Shown: in pieces, positions 11,907-21,905 of the stretch
How positions within the stretch are numbered: the first letter of the stretch is position 1
How the letters are laid out: each line of letters starts with the position of its first letter
Source of the DNA: Dongia_A sp039808885
GTDB taxonomy: Bacteria; Pseudomonadota; Alphaproteobacteria; Dongiales; Dongiaceae
Assembly: GCA_039808885.1 (NCBI GenBank)
Contig: JBDHTX010000025.1
Location: forward strand, 3,655-67,654
DNA: 64,000 nt
Direction of reading: 5' to 3'
Notes under the pieces: model-generated
What the model was told of the DNA's origin: nothing
The model's input: the letters and a program-made list of their open reading frames with translations, nothing else
Databases searched by the model: none
Made by a program: the position numbers and the translations under genes

Positions 11907-13016
11907 CTACTGGGTGGCCGCGGGCGGCGTGGCGGGCTTGTAGGCACTGCCATCCTTGAGCTTTTTCGGGTCGAGCGGGAAATCGCGCCGCACCAGGCCG
12001 ACCGATCCCAGGCTTTTCAGCTTCTTGCCGTCGAGCACGATCTCGATGCCCCCGGCATTGCCGGTGGTCAGCATCAGGCCGGCCTCGTTCGGCACGGTAT
12101 AGGTCTCACCCGCCCGCAGGACCCGGGAGAAGACCGATTCGCCTTTTTCATTGGTGACCTGGACCCAGCTTTCCAGCCGGGCGCGGAGCACAACCTTCCC
12201 CGTCGGCGCTCCCTCGGCGGCCGAGGCCTGCTGCACCTGTTCCGGATCCTGATTGGCGGCGTCGCCCGGCTCACCTTCCGGCGGCGGCAATTGATCCTCG
12301 ACCCCGGCCGTCTCGGCCCCGGATTGGTTGGCGCCGGACGGGCTGGTCCCGGATTGGTCAGCAGGCGGCATGGCGGCAGCGCCGGCGCTGGGCGCGGCCT
12401 GGTCGGTCGCGCCCGCGGTGGCGGCGGCAGCACCGGCATCGGGCGCTGGAGCGGCGGCGCCGTCCTCGGCCGTCGTCGATCCGCCGGCATCAGGCGCCTG
12501 CGCGTCGCTTGCGGTCTCATCCGACGCGCTGCCGTCGCCTTCCGGCGCGTCCTGCGCTTCTTCGACCGCGGCAGAGTTCGTGTCGTTGCTGGTGTCCGAC
12601 AGGTAGCCCCAGAGGAAGAACCCGACCAGGGCCAGCGCCAGGACCGCCCCGGCCACCAGGACCGGCGAGACGGTGACCCGCGGCGCCTCCTGGGCGGCCT
12701 GCGCCGCCTGGCCCCCCGGACGCTGGCGGGCGCCGGCCAGCTGGGCGTGGAAATCGGTGACCAGCCGGTTGCCGTCAAAACCAAGGAAATCGGCATAGGT
12801 GCGCACGAAGCCGATGGTATAGGCGGCGCCCGGCAGGTCGCGCCGGCGGCCTTCCTCGATCGCGCTCAGATAGCTGACCTTGATGTGGGTCTGGCGCGCG
12901 ACGCTCTGGATGTCGTGGCCCAGTTCCTTGCGCCGGTCGCGCAGCATGGCGCCCACTTCGGCCAACCCGCCGTTGGGTGTCCGGTGCGATTCAGTGGTGC
13001 CAGCGCCGTCCATCAT
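11907..13016 (-). CDS. rodZ: RodZ-like helix-turn-helix membrane protein
   Basis: Domains in order are a cytoplasmic HTH (about 20-90, with IKVSYLSAIEEGRR), a Pro/Gln linker, one membrane helix at about 125-147, a long Ala/Asp/Ser low-complexity stretch (about 150-265) and a C-terminal DUF4115 beta domain (about 270-350). This is the layout of RodZ, which links MreB to the cell-wall machinery. ATG 13016 is favoured because AGGG lies seven bases upstream; GTG 13022 and ATG 13013 are alternatives. A four-unit 15-base repeat lies in the leader. The gene sits between ptsP and ispG. Confidence 0.88.
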   Translation of the reverse strand: MMDGAGTTESHRTPNGGLAEVGAMLRDRRKELGHDIQSVARQTHIKVSYLSAIEEGRRRDLPGAAYTIGFVRTYADFLGFDGNRLVTDFHAQLAGARQRPGGQAAQAAQEAPRVTVSPVLVAGAVLALALVGFFLWGYLSDTSNDTNSAAVEEAQDAPEGDGSASDETASDAQAPDAGGSTTAEDGAAAPAPDAGAAAATAGATDQAAPSAGAAAMPPADQSGTSPSGANQSGAETAGVEDQLPPPEGEPGDAANQDPEQVQQASAAEGAPTGKVVLRARLESWVQVTNEKGESVFSRVLRAGETYTVPNEAGLMLTTGNAGGIEIVLDGKKLKSLGSVGLVRRDFPLDPKKLKDGSAYKPATPPAATQ

Positions 13017-13033
13017 GTTCACGCCCTGCCGGC

Positions 13034-13093
13034 TGGCCCTGGAGCATCGGGCCCTGGAGCATCGGGCCCCGGAGTTTCGGGCCCCGAAGTTTC
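13034..13093 (-). repeat. Four 15-base tandem repeats in the rodZ leader
   Basis: On the plus strand the unit is close to GGGCCCTGGAGCATC. Units 1-2 (13034-13063) and units 3-4 (13064-13093, reading GGGCCCC-G/A-AGTTTC) form two subtypes. The array ends 18 bases before the preferred rodZ ATG, inside its untranslated leader. Confidence 0.85.
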
Positions 13094-13196
13094 GTATTGG
13101 GGGAACCGTCCACCGGTTCCATCCGCGTCGCTCGCGTCGCCGGAATGCTGTGTTGTGCTGGCTATATATAGACCGTGGCCGAAGGCTGGCAACGCC

Positions 13197-15464
13197 TTAA
13201 AGCGGGACATTGTGATCCAGGGCATAGTCGAGCAGGGCGCCGCGCAAGGTGGCGCCCTCCAGATGACGGACCGCCTGCCAATAGGCCATCAGCCGGCCGA
13301 AATTGAGGTTGCGGATGGCGGCGCGCATCGGCAGGACGCGCGGCGGCGACATCGACAGCGATCGGAATCCCAGACACAGCAGCGCCATGGCGGCGATCGG
13401 ATCGCCCGCCATCTCGCCGCACAGACCGACCGGCTTGCCGGCCGCATTCGCCACCCGCGCGACCTCGGCCAGGGCGCGCACCATGGCCGGCGCCAGCGTG
13501 TCGTAGCGACCGGCGGCGGCCGGATTGTCGCGATCGGCGGCGAACAGGAATTGCTGCAGGTCGTTGCTGCCGACCGATAGGAAATCGACCCGCTCCATCA
13601 GTTCGGGCAATTGCCAGAGCAGCGCCGGCACCTCGACCATCGCGCCCACCAGCAGCGGCTCCGGCAGCGCCAAGCCGGCGGCCTGGCGCCTGGCCATCTC
13701 CCGCTCCAGCAGTTGGCGGCAGGCATCGAATTCGGCGATCTCCGCCACCATCGGGAACATCACCGCGAGGCGCCGGCCGTCGGCCGCGTTCAGCATCGCG
13801 CGCAATTGCTGGCGCAGCATGGCCGGCCGGTCGAGGGCGATGCGGATGGCGCGCCAACCCATCGCCGGATTCTCCTCCGGCGCGCGGTTCCAGTACGGCA
13901 GCACCTTGTCGGAGCCGATGTCGAGGGTGCGGAAGATCACCGGCAGCCCGCCGGCGCCGTCCAGCACCTTGCGGTAGATCTCGGTCTGCCGCGCCACCTC
14001 GGGGTATTCATGCGAGATCATGAACGGAATCTCGGTGCGGTAGAGCCCGATGCCGGCGGCGCCCGTGGCGCCGATCTGCGGCACGTCCATCAGCAGGCCG
14101 GCGTTGATGTGCAGATCGATCTTCACGCCGTCCAGCGTCACCGCCGGCAGATCGCGCAGGGCGGCGAAGGCGGCGCGCTTCTCCACCCGCTGGCGCATGC
14201 TCTCGGCGAAGGTCTGCAGGATGTCGTCGGCCGGGCGGATGAAGAGCTGCTCGTTGTCGCCGTCGATCACCAGCGGATCGCCGTCGCTGACCTTCTGCAT
14301 CAGATCGGCGCAGCGGCCGATCACCGGGATGTCGAGCGCGCGGGCGACGATGGCCACGTGCGCGTTCTGCGAGCCCTCCTCGAGCACCAGGCCCTTCAGC
14401 CGCGCGCGGTCGTAGTCGAGCAGTTCCGCCGGACCCATGGACCGGGCCACCACGATCGCCTCCTCCGGCAGGCGCCGCGCGCCGGGCGCGTCGGCCCCGA
14501 GCAGATGCCGCAACAGGCGGTTGGCGAGGTCGTCGAGATCGGAGAGCCGCTCGCGCAGATAGGGGTCGCTGACGTCGCGCATGCGGGCGCGGGTGTCGTT
14601 CTGCACCTTCTGCACCGAGGCCTCGGCGGTCAGGCCGGACTGCACCGCCTCGAGCATGCGGCTGCGCCAGCCCTGGTCCTGGGCGAACAGGCGATAGGTC
14701 TCCAGCACCTCGAAATGCTCGCCCTGGCCGCCGAGGTCGCCGGCATCGAGCAGCTGGTCGATCGAGGAATGCAGTTCCTCCAGCGCGCCGGTCAGCCGCT
14801 CCGCCTCGCGCTCGGGGTCCTCGGCGACCAGTTGCTGCAATTGCAGGGTCGCCTGGTGCAGCACCGCGATGCCCTTGGCGAGGCCGGGACAGAAGGTAGC
14901 GCCGTCGAGCCTCAAGGGCAGCAGCGCGATGCCGTCGCCGGGGCGCAGCTCCTCCTGGCTCACCAGCTCGCCGCTCGCCGCCAGCTCCGCCAGGACCATG
15001 GCGACGGTTTCCAGCGTCTCGATCTCTTCTTCGCTGTACTGGCGCCGGGTGCGGTTCTGAATCACCAGGACGCCGATCACCCGCCCGGCGCGCAGGATCG
15101 GCACGCCCATCAGCGACTGGAAGATCTCTTCGCCGGTTTCCGGGCGATAGGCGAATTGCGGATGATGCTGCGCGTCGGCCAGGGCCAAGGGCCTGGCGTG
15201 GCTGGCGATGTCGCCGACCAGGCCCTCGCCCACGCGCAGGCGGGTCTTGTGGACGGCCTCCTGCTTCAGGCCCTCGGTGGCGAAGAGCTCGAGCACCTCG
15301 CCCGCGCGCAGCAGATAGATCGAGCAGACCTCCGCCACCATTTCGGCGGCGATCAGCTTCACCGTCTGGTCGAGGCGCAGCTGCGCCGCGCCGCCACGCG
15401 CCATCACGTTGCGCAATCGCTTGAGCAACATGCGAGCGCCGGAGAGGCCGGGTGCCTGTGTCAT
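13197..15464 (-). CDS. ptsP: Phosphoenolpyruvate-protein phosphotransferase, nitrogen PTS (EI-Ntr)
   Basis: A 755-residue protein with an N-terminal GAF domain (about 15-160) followed by the enzyme I fold. The swivelling domain has the phospho-accepting histidine in GSQNAHVAIVARAL (about 365). The PEP-binding barrel contains SVGSNDLQQF and the catalytic cysteine in GLCGEMAGDP. It starts the Ntr-type phosphorelay (EI-Ntr, NPr, EIIA-Ntr) that responds to nitrogen and potassium status; the GAF domain senses glutamine in other species. It is seven bases downstream of the NPD gene, in the lysC-NPD-ptsP operon. Confidence 0.95.
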   Translation of the reverse strand: MTQAPGLSGARMLLKRLRNVMARGGAAQLRLDQTVKLIAAEMVAEVCSIYLLRAGEVLELFATEGLKQEAVHKTRLRVGEGLVGDIASHARPLALADAQHHPQFAYRPETGEEIFQSLMGVPILRAGRVIGVLVIQNRTRRQYSEEEIETLETVAMVLAELAASGELVSQEELRPGDGIALLPLRLDGATFCPGLAKGIAVLHQATLQLQQLVAEDPEREAERLTGALEELHSSIDQLLDAGDLGGQGEHFEVLETYRLFAQDQGWRSRMLEAVQSGLTAEASVQKVQNDTRARMRDVSDPYLRERLSDLDDLANRLLRHLLGADAPGARRLPEEAIVVARSMGPAELLDYDRARLKGLVLEEGSQNAHVAIVARALDIPVIGRCADLMQKVSDGDPLVIDGDNEQLFIRPADDILQTFAESMRQRVEKRAAFAALRDLPAVTLDGVKIDLHINAGLLMDVPQIGATGAAGIGLYRTEIPFMISHEYPEVARQTEIYRKVLDGAGGLPVIFRTLDIGSDKVLPYWNRAPEENPAMGWRAIRIALDRPAMLRQQLRAMLNAADGRRLAVMFPMVAEIAEFDACRQLLEREMARRQAAGLALPEPLLVGAMVEVPALLWQLPELMERVDFLSVGSNDLQQFLFAADRDNPAAAGRYDTLAPAMVRALAEVARVANAAGKPVGLCGEMAGDPIAAMALLCLGFRSLSMSPPRVLPMRAAIRNLNFGRLMAYWQAVRHLEGATLRGALLDYALDHNVPL

Positions 15465-15471
15465 GGCGCCT

Positions 15472-16506
15472 CTAGAGCGTTAGCGCGTGCGGGCGATCGA
15501 GCAGGGCCCGGATCGCGTCCTCGACCAATTCCTGGATGATCTCGGCGGTCGGCTGCTCCCTGGTCACCATGCCGACGCTCTGGCCGGCCATCAGCGAGCC
15601 GCTCTCGACGTCGCCGTCGATCACAGCGCGGCGCAGGGCGCCGGCCCAGAAATGCTCGATCTCCAGCTGGGCCGCCTTCTGGTCCAGCTCGCCGCGGTCG
15701 AAACGGGCGATGACGTCGCGCTGGGTGTCCATGAATTTGCGCACGCCTTCGTTGACGATGGCGCGCACCGGGATGACCGGGAAGCGGTTGTCGAGCGCCA
15801 CCGACGGCACGGCATCGCGCGCCGCGGCGCGGATGAAGGCCTTCTTGAAATTCGGATGCGCGATGGATTCGGTGGCGCAGACGAAGCGGGTGCCGAGCTG
15901 CACGCCCGCCGCCCCCATCTCCAGGTAGCCGAGCATGGCATTGCCGCGGCCGATGCCGCCGGCGACGAAGACCGGGACGTCGGTGATGACGGGCAGGATC
16001 TCCTGCGCCAGCACGCTGGTGGAGACCGGGCCGATATGGCCGCCCGCCTCCATGCCCTCGATGACGATGGCATCGGCGCCGCCGCGCACCAGTTTCTTGG
16101 CGATGGCGACGGCGGGGGCGAAGCACATGACCTTCGCCCCGCCCTGCTTCAGGCGCTGGATGGACCCGGCGGGCGGCAGGCCGCCGGCCAGGACGACATG
16201 GCCGACCTTGGCGTCCAGGCAGGCGTCGATCAGCTGCTCAAGTTTTGGGTGCAGCGTGATTAAATTCACGCCAAACGGCCGGTCGGTGAGCTTGTAGGTC
16301 TCGGCGATCTCGGTCGCCAGGATGTCCGGCGGCATGGACCCGGAGGCGATGACGCCGAAGCCGCCGGCATTGGAAATGGCCGAGACCAGGTGGCGCTCCG
16401 AAACCCAGGTCATGGCGCCGCCCATGATGGCGTAGCGGCAACCGAGGAAGTCGGTCCCGCGCCGCCACAGATGGTTCAGCAGGGCTTCGGCTTGCGCACG
16501 GTTCAT
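15472..16506 (-). CDS. Nitronate monooxygenase family (NPD) FMN-dependent enzyme
   Basis: A 344-residue TIM-barrel flavoprotein of the 2-nitropropane dioxygenase family. It shows the family pattern IMGGAMTWVS, a glycine-rich SNAGGFGVIASG, GVNLI, the substrate-side histidine in EGMEAGGHIGP, and the phosphate-binding FVAGGIGRG and GVQLGTRFV. In other bacteria members oxidise nitronates, or act as FMN-dependent enoyl reductases, so the exact substrate cannot be read here. It lies between lysC and ptsP with short gaps (23 and 7 bases). Confidence 0.85.
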   Translation of the reverse strand: MNRAQAEALLNHLWRRGTDFLGCRYAIMGGAMTWVSERHLVSAISNAGGFGVIASGSMPPDILATEIAETYKLTDRPFGVNLITLHPKLEQLIDACLDAKVGHVVLAGGLPPAGSIQRLKQGGAKVMCFAPAVAIAKKLVRGGADAIVIEGMEAGGHIGPVSTSVLAQEILPVITDVPVFVAGGIGRGNAMLGYLEMGAAGVQLGTRFVCATESIAHPNFKKAFIRAAARDAVPSVALDNRFPVIPVRAIVNEGVRKFMDTQRDVIARFDRGELDQKAAQLEIEHFWAGALRRAVIDGDVESGSLMAGQSVGMVTREQPTAEIIQELVEDAIRALLDRPHALTL

Positions 16507-16529
16507 CTCGGGCCTTGTTCCTTCCGCTC

Positions 16530-17771
<1,242 letters not shown>

Positions 17772-17788
17772 CTGCGGTGAAAGCCCTT

Positions 17789-17820
17789 AAAATGCCCTGG
17801 AGAGAAAATGCCCTGGAGAG
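17789..17820. repeat. Exact 16-base tandem duplication upstream of lysC
   Basis: AAAATGCCCTGGAGAG occurs twice in a row (17789-17804, 17805-17820), directly upstream of the lysC ATG in the divergent lysC/ubiG gap. It is a recent-looking duplication that changes the spacing of the lysC leader. Confidence 0.9.
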
Positions 17821-17938
17821 CCGGCCGGAAAGGCATTGTCTTGCCGGTGGCGGCTATCCATACTCAACTCGACCTTTCGAGGCAAGGCCTCGGCCCCATT
17901 TGCAGTGGCGCAAACCCGCCAGAATCGGCCATTTTTTG

Positions 17939-18721
17939 ATGAATCCGCAGAGCGCATCCCCGCATCCGACCGGCCCCGGCCAGGACCGCGCCGGCACCAC
18001 CGTCGATGCCAGCGAAATCGCCAAGTTCACCGCGATGGCGGAGGCCTGGTGGGACCCGCATGGCGACTTCAAGCCGCTGCACCGCTTCAACCCAATCCGC
18101 ATCGCCTATATCCGCGACGTGGCGGCCGCGCATTTCGGCAGCGACGCCGCCGGCGAGGCGCCATTCGCCGGCTTGTCGCTGCTGGAAGTGGGCTGCGGCG
18201 GCGGATTGCTGACCGAGCCGATGCGCCGCCTGGGCGCCGAGGTCACCGGCATCGACCCGGCGCCACGCAATATCGGCGTTGCCCGCACCCACGCCGAGCA
18301 GGCGGGCCTGAAGGTCACCTATCTGCCCTGCGCGGCGGAGGATATGATCGAGACCGGCGCCAGCTTCGACATCGTGCTGGCGATGGAAGTCGTGGAGCAT
18401 GTCGCCGATGTCGACGCCTTCATCCACGATTGCGCGCGCCTGGTGAAGCCGGGCGGCCTGCTGTTCCTGGCGACGCTGAACCGCACCGCGAAGGCCTTCG
18501 CGCTCGCCATCGTCGGCGCGGAATACGTGCTGCGCTGGCTGCCGCGGGGGACCCATGACTGGCGCAAGTTCGTCAAGCCGTCAGAGCTGGCCCATGCCCT
18601 GCGCAAGGCCGGCATGTCGATCGACCAGCTGACCGGCGTCACCTTCAATCCGCTGAACGAGCGCTGGTCGCTGACCCGCGACCTCGACGTCAACTACATG
18701 CTGGCGGCGAAACCGGCCTGA
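17939..18721 (+). CDS. ubiG: Ubiquinone biosynthesis O-methyltransferase
   Basis: UbiG performs both O-methylations of the ubiquinone ring. The 260-residue protein has FTAMAEAWWDPHGDFKPLH, the signature UbiG N-terminus, then the SAM motif LEVGCGGGLL, GIDPA and LAMEVVEHV. It ends with VNYMLAAKPA. ATG 17939 is the first ATG that fits the family N-terminus; the ribosome-binding site is weak. Divergent from lysC. Together with coq7 in this window it supports a ubiquinone-using organism. Confidence 0.94.
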   Translation: MNPQSASPHPTGPGQDRAGTTVDASEIAKFTAMAEAWWDPHGDFKPLHRFNPIRIAYIRDVAAAHFGSDAAGEAPFAGLSLLEVGCGGGLLTEPMRRLGAEVTGIDPAPRNIGVARTHAEQAGLKVTYLPCAAEDMIETGASFDIVLAMEVVEHVADVDAFIHDCARLVKPGGLLFLATLNRTAKAFALAIVGAEYVLRWLPRGTHDWRKFVKPSELAHALRKAGMSIDQLTGVTFNPLNERWSLTRDLDVNYMLAAKPA

Positions 18722-18750
18722 CGCGGCCCCTCGATCATCGCGCCACAATG

Positions 18751-18776
18751 AAAACGGCGGCGAAATTCGCCGCCGT
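18751..18776 (-). terminator. Hairpin terminator between ubiG and DUF1178 (convergent)
   Basis: An 11-base perfect palindrome arm (18754-18764 with 18766-18776, core ACGGCGGCG/CGCCGCCGT). On the minus strand it is followed by TTTT (18754-18751), so it terminates the DUF1178 gene and probably also ubiG from the other side. Confidence 0.75.
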
Positions 18777-18800
18777 CACGATGCAATTCGATCGAGAAGC

Positions 18801-19250
18801 CTAGGCGTCGGAGCGCGGCAGCCAGGGGATGCGCGCCACCTCGACGCCTTCCTCCACCAGTTCCTGGTGCTGCTGGTCGGTCGCCTCGCCGTAGATGCCG
18901 CGCGCTTCGCTCTCGCCGTAATGGATCTTGCGCGCCTCGTCGGCGAACTTGTCGCCTACATAGTCGCAATTCTCCTCGACCTTGGCGCGGATCGCCTGCA
19001 GATGCTGGCGCATGGTCGAAGCCATCACCGCCATGTCCTGCGCACCGGGCTGCGGCTTGGCCGGCAGGTTCTTTTCCGACGCGCCCAGGCGCGGCGCCAT
19101 CAGCGCCTTGGCGACCTTGCGGTTGCCGCAGACGGGGCATTCGACGGTCTTGCGCGCCAGCTGGCGGTCGCAGGTCTGGCCGTCCTTGAACCAGGCTTCG
19201 AATTCGTGGTCCTTGCCGCAGCGGAGCTGATACAGAATCATGCGTGACAT
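18801..19250 (-). CDS. DUF1178 family protein
   Basis: A 149-residue protein beginning MILYQLRCGKDHEFEAWF after a possible three-residue extension. It has a CPVCGN zinc-ribbon half and an earlier Cys in QTCDRQ, both typical of DUF1178. The C-terminus contains ARGIYGEAT and an E-x-x-x-EEG segment. The function of the family is unknown. In alphaproteobacteria it is usually found near ubiG and the nitrilase/grxC genes, as here. It is divergent from the downstream methyltransferase with only 79 bases between starts. Confidence 0.88.
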   Translation of the reverse strand: MSRMILYQLRCGKDHEFEAWFKDGQTCDRQLARKTVECPVCGNRKVAKALMAPRLGASEKNLPAKPQPGAQDMAVMASTMRQHLQAIRAKVEENCDYVGDKFADEARKIHYGESEARGIYGEATDQQHQELVEEGVEVARIPWLPRSDA

Positions 19251-19329
19251 TCGATTGCAGGTGAAACGCTCGGCCTAGACAATTGTCGCTGGCCGCCGGT
19301 TTCACAAGCCCCAAAGAGGCATGACACCA

Positions 19330-19878
19330 ATGAGCATGAGTCCGGGGAAGACAATCCTGGCCGATGCCCCGGCGCCTTCCAGCTGGGTGCGGCGCCATGC
19401 CGGCCTCGTGCCGGCGCATGGCCGGGTCCTCGACCTGGCCGCAGGCAGCGGCAGACATGCCAAGTATTTCAAAGACTTGGGCTTGGCGGTGACGGCCATC
19501 GACCGCGACGTCTCGGCGCTGGCGCCCCTGGCGGGGCCGCGCTTCGAGGTGATCGAGGCCGATCTCGAGGACGGTTCCGACTGGCCGCTCGAGGACCGGG
19601 AATTCGCCGGCATCGTGGTCACCAACTACCTGCACCGGCCGCTCTTCCCCCACATCGCCGCCGCCTTGGCCCCGCACGGCATCCTGATCTACGAGACCTT
19701 CGGCCAGGGCAACGAGCGCTTCGGCAAGCCCAGCAACCCGGATTTCCTGCTCGCGCCCGGCGAGCTGCTGCAATTTGCGCTCCGCTACGGCTTCGCCGTG
19801 CTGGCCTATGAATGCGGCGAAGTGAGCGATCCGAAGCCGGCGATGATCCAGCGCCTGGTGGCCCAGCGCCTCACATGA
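19330..19878 (+). CDS. Small class I SAM-dependent methyltransferase
   Basis: A protein of about 182 residues. The SAM pocket reads LDLAAGSGRHAKYF, then TAIDRD, and an acidic EADLED follows. VTNYLHRPLFPHI sits at the post-II loop, and IYETFGQGNERFGKPSNPDFLL is characteristic of a bacterial TehB-like subfamily. The substrate is unknown. ATG 19330 is preferred because GAGG lies 10 bases upstream; ATG 19321 is only one base from it. A hairpin terminator follows immediately. Confidence 0.8.
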   Translation: MSMSPGKTILADAPAPSSWVRRHAGLVPAHGRVLDLAAGSGRHAKYFKDLGLAVTAIDRDVSALAPLAGPRFEVIEADLEDGSDWPLEDREFAGIVVTNYLHRPLFPHIAAALAPHGILIYETFGQGNERFGKPSNPDFLLAPGELLQFALRYGFAVLAYECGEVSDPKPAMIQRLVAQRLT

Positions 19879-19902
19879 AAACGGCCGGCACAAGGCCGGC
19901 CG
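19878..19902 (-). terminator. Hairpin terminator between methyltransferase and peroxiredoxin genes
   Basis: 8-base arms CGGCCGGC (19882-19889) and GCCGGCCG (19895-19902) with a 5-base loop. The minus strand then reads TTTT (19881-19878). It serves the peroxiredoxin gene and probably also the plus-strand methyltransferase. Confidence 0.75.
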
Positions 19903-19926
19903 CTTCCGCAATCGATCCGCTCGCGC

Positions 19927-20586
19927 CTATTTCGGCTGCGGCATGACGCGCAGATAGGGCTTCAGCGTCTTCCAGCCGTTCGGATACTTGGCCTTGGCCT
20001 GCTCGTCGGAGACCGAGGGCGGGATGATGACGTCCTCGCCCGGCTTCCAGTTCACCGGCGTCGCCACGGTGTGCTTGGCGGTGAGCTGGCAGGAATCCAG
20101 CAGCCGCAGCACCTCGTCGAAGTTGCGGCCCGTCGACATCGGATAGGTGAGCATCGCCTTCACCTTCTTGTCCGGGCCGATGATGAAGACCGAGCGCACC
20201 GTCGCGTTGTCGGCGGCGGTGCGGCCTTCCGAGGTCGTGCCGGCGCCCGCGGGAAGCATGTCATAGGCCTTGGCCACGCGCAGGTCGGAATCGGCGATCA
20301 GCGGATAGGTCACCCGCGCGCCCTGCGTCTCCTCGATGTCCTTGGCCCATTTCTCGTGGTTGCCGACGGGATCGACGCTGAGGCCCAGGATCTTGGTGTT
20401 GCGCTTGTCGAACTCCGGCTTCAGCTTCGCCATGTAGCCGAGCTCGGTGGTGCAGACCGGGGTGAAATCCTTCGGGTGCGAGAACAGGATGCCCCAGGAA
20501 TCGCCGAGGAACTGATGGAACTTCAGCTTGCCCTGGGTCGAATCCTGCTCGAAGTCAGGGGCCGTGTCGCCAATCCGCAATGACAT
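19927..20586 (-). CDS. 1-Cys peroxiredoxin (Prx6 type)
   Basis: A 219-residue thiol peroxidase. The active-site motif is PVCTTELG with a single peroxidatic cysteine near 45, which is the Prx6 form. The family features HPKDFTPVC upstream and LSVDPVGNHEKW and the long C-terminal arm (WKPGEDVIIPPSVSDEQAK) are present. It reduces H2O2 and lipid hydroperoxides using an external thiol. Start ATG 20586 follows a strong GGGAGGG site. It lies beside a glutaredoxin operon. Confidence 0.95.
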   Translation of the reverse strand: MSLRIGDTAPDFEQDSTQGKLKFHQFLGDSWGILFSHPKDFTPVCTTELGYMAKLKPEFDKRNTKILGLSVDPVGNHEKWAKDIEETQGARVTYPLIADSDLRVAKAYDMLPAGAGTTSEGRTAADNATVRSVFIIGPDKKVKAMLTYPMSTGRNFDEVLRLLDSCQLTAKHTVATPVNWKPGEDVIIPPSVSDEQAKAKYPNGWKTLKPYLRVMPQPK

Positions 20587-20643
20587 GTTTCCCTCCCTGT
20601 TGATTGTTCCGGAGTGGGTTGTTCCGGAGTTTTCCGGCTGACG

Positions 20644-21495
20644 CTATTCGCTGGCGGCGCGCATCAGGCTCTTCGGCCGCTGGAATTCCCGGTCGTGGCG
20701 CAGGGCCGGCACCATGCCGCGGGCCTTCTGCACCTGCTCCAGATCGATCTCGGCGATGATGAAGCCGGGTTCCTCGCCGGCATCCGCCAGCACCTCGCCC
20801 CAGGGCGCGATGATGAGGGAATGGCCGTAGGTCATGCGCCCCTCGGCATGGGTGCCGGTCTGCGCCGGGGCGAAGACGAAGCAGCCGGTCTCGATGGCGC
20901 GGGCGCGCAGCAGCACGTGCCAATGGGCCTGCCCCGTCGGCACGGTGAAGGCCGCGGGGACCGAGAGCATCACGGCACCCGCCTGCGCCAGCGCGCGATG
21001 CAGATAGCCGAAGCGCACGTCGTAGCAGATGGTGAGGCCAAGCCCGCCCCAGGGCGTCGCCACGACCACCGCCTGGTCGCCCGGCCGCACGCCGTTGGAC
21101 TCGCGGTAGGTCTCGCCGTTCGGCAGATCGACGTCGAACATGTGGATCTTGTCGTAGCGCGCCACCACCTCGCCGGTCGGGCCGAACACGAAGCAGCGGT
21201 TGGCGATGCGGCCGTCCTCGGCCAGCACCGGCATGGAGCCGATCTCGAGCCAGATGCCGAGGTCCTTCGCCAGCTTGGAGAAATGCGGCAGGCCGGGATG
21301 GTCCTGCTCCTTCGGCGTCTTGGCCAGCGACTTCGCCCGGTTGGGCTCGATCAGCGTGGTGTTTTCCGGCGTCAGCACCAGTTCGGCGCCGACGGCGGCG
21401 GCCTGGCGGATGAACTGGGTGGCGGCGGCGATGTTCGGCGCGATCTCCGCCGCCGAGTTCATCTGCACGCAGGCGACCTTCAGGATCTTGCTCAT
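20644..21495 (-). CDS. Carbon-nitrogen hydrolase (Nit2-like amidase)
   Basis: A 283-residue nitrilase-superfamily enzyme with the Glu-Lys-Cys triad: Glu in LTPEN (about 44), Lys in RYDKIHMFD (about 115) and Cys in ICYDVRF (about 154). The pattern fits the Nit1/Nit2 branch, which hydrolyses omega-amides such as deaminated glutathione or 2-oxoglutaramate. It overlaps grxC by four bases (ATGA), so the two are translationally coupled. A second paralogue lies at 62237-63130. Confidence 0.9.
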   Translation of the reverse strand: MSKILKVACVQMNSAAEIAPNIAAATQFIRQAAAVGAELVLTPENTTLIEPNRAKSLAKTPKEQDHPGLPHFSKLAKDLGIWLEIGSMPVLAEDGRIANRCFVFGPTGEVVARYDKIHMFDVDLPNGETYRESNGVRPGDQAVVVATPWGGLGLTICYDVRFGYLHRALAQAGAVMLSVPAAFTVPTGQAHWHVLLRARAIETGCFVFAPAQTGTHAEGRMTYGHSLIIAPWGEVLADAGEEPGFIIAEIDLEQVQKARGMVPALRHDREFQRPKSLMRAASE

Positions 21496-21758
21496 GCGGG
21501 GGCCTGTTCGAGGAGGGGTTGCAGCTTGCCGGCGCGGTCCAGCGCATAGAGGTCATCGCAGCCGCCGACATGATGGCCGTTGATGAAGATCTGCGGCACC
21601 GAGGTGCGGCCGCCGGCGCGCTCGCGCATTTCCGCGCGCAGCTTGCCGTCGGTCATCACGTCGACTTCCTTGTACTGCGCACCGCGTTCCTCCAGCAGTT
21701 TCTTGGCTCGCCAGCAATAGGGGCAGAGCATGGTGGTGTAGATCTCGACCTGCGCCAT
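21492..21758 (-). CDS. grxC: Glutaredoxin 3
   Basis: An 88-residue dithiol glutaredoxin with the active site CPYC near residue 11, TSVPQIFI (cis-Pro loop) and GGCDDLYAL for glutathione binding. ATG 21758 gives the usual short N-terminus (MAQVEIYTTML); the extra 21 upstream codons have no resemblance to the family. It is followed directly by the nitrilase-family gene, which fits a link to glutathione repair or redox balance. Confidence 0.95.
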   Translation of the reverse strand: MAQVEIYTTMLCPYCWRAKKLLEERGAQYKEVDVMTDGKLRAEMRERAGGRTSVPQIFINGHHVGGCDDLYALDRAGKLQPLLEQAPA

Positions 21759-21905
21759 CCGGGGTCCGTGCATGGTGAAAGGGTCGGCGAAACTCTCTCC
21801 ACGGCGATATCCACACTGCATCCGTGGGAAACCCGCCTTTGGTTAGTACTTTTGGCCGTCCCCGGGGGAAAAGCAAGGCCCGCCGGGGGCGATATTTTCT
21901 GCGCC

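Noticed and set aside
13019..13225. 68-codon reading frame overlapping rodZ by a TGA/GTG junction
   Set aside because: It begins inside the ptsP 3' end, and its Gly-Pro-Asp-Ala-Pro repeats simply follow from the 15-base DNA repeat. No ribosome-binding site is seen, so no leader peptide is claimed.
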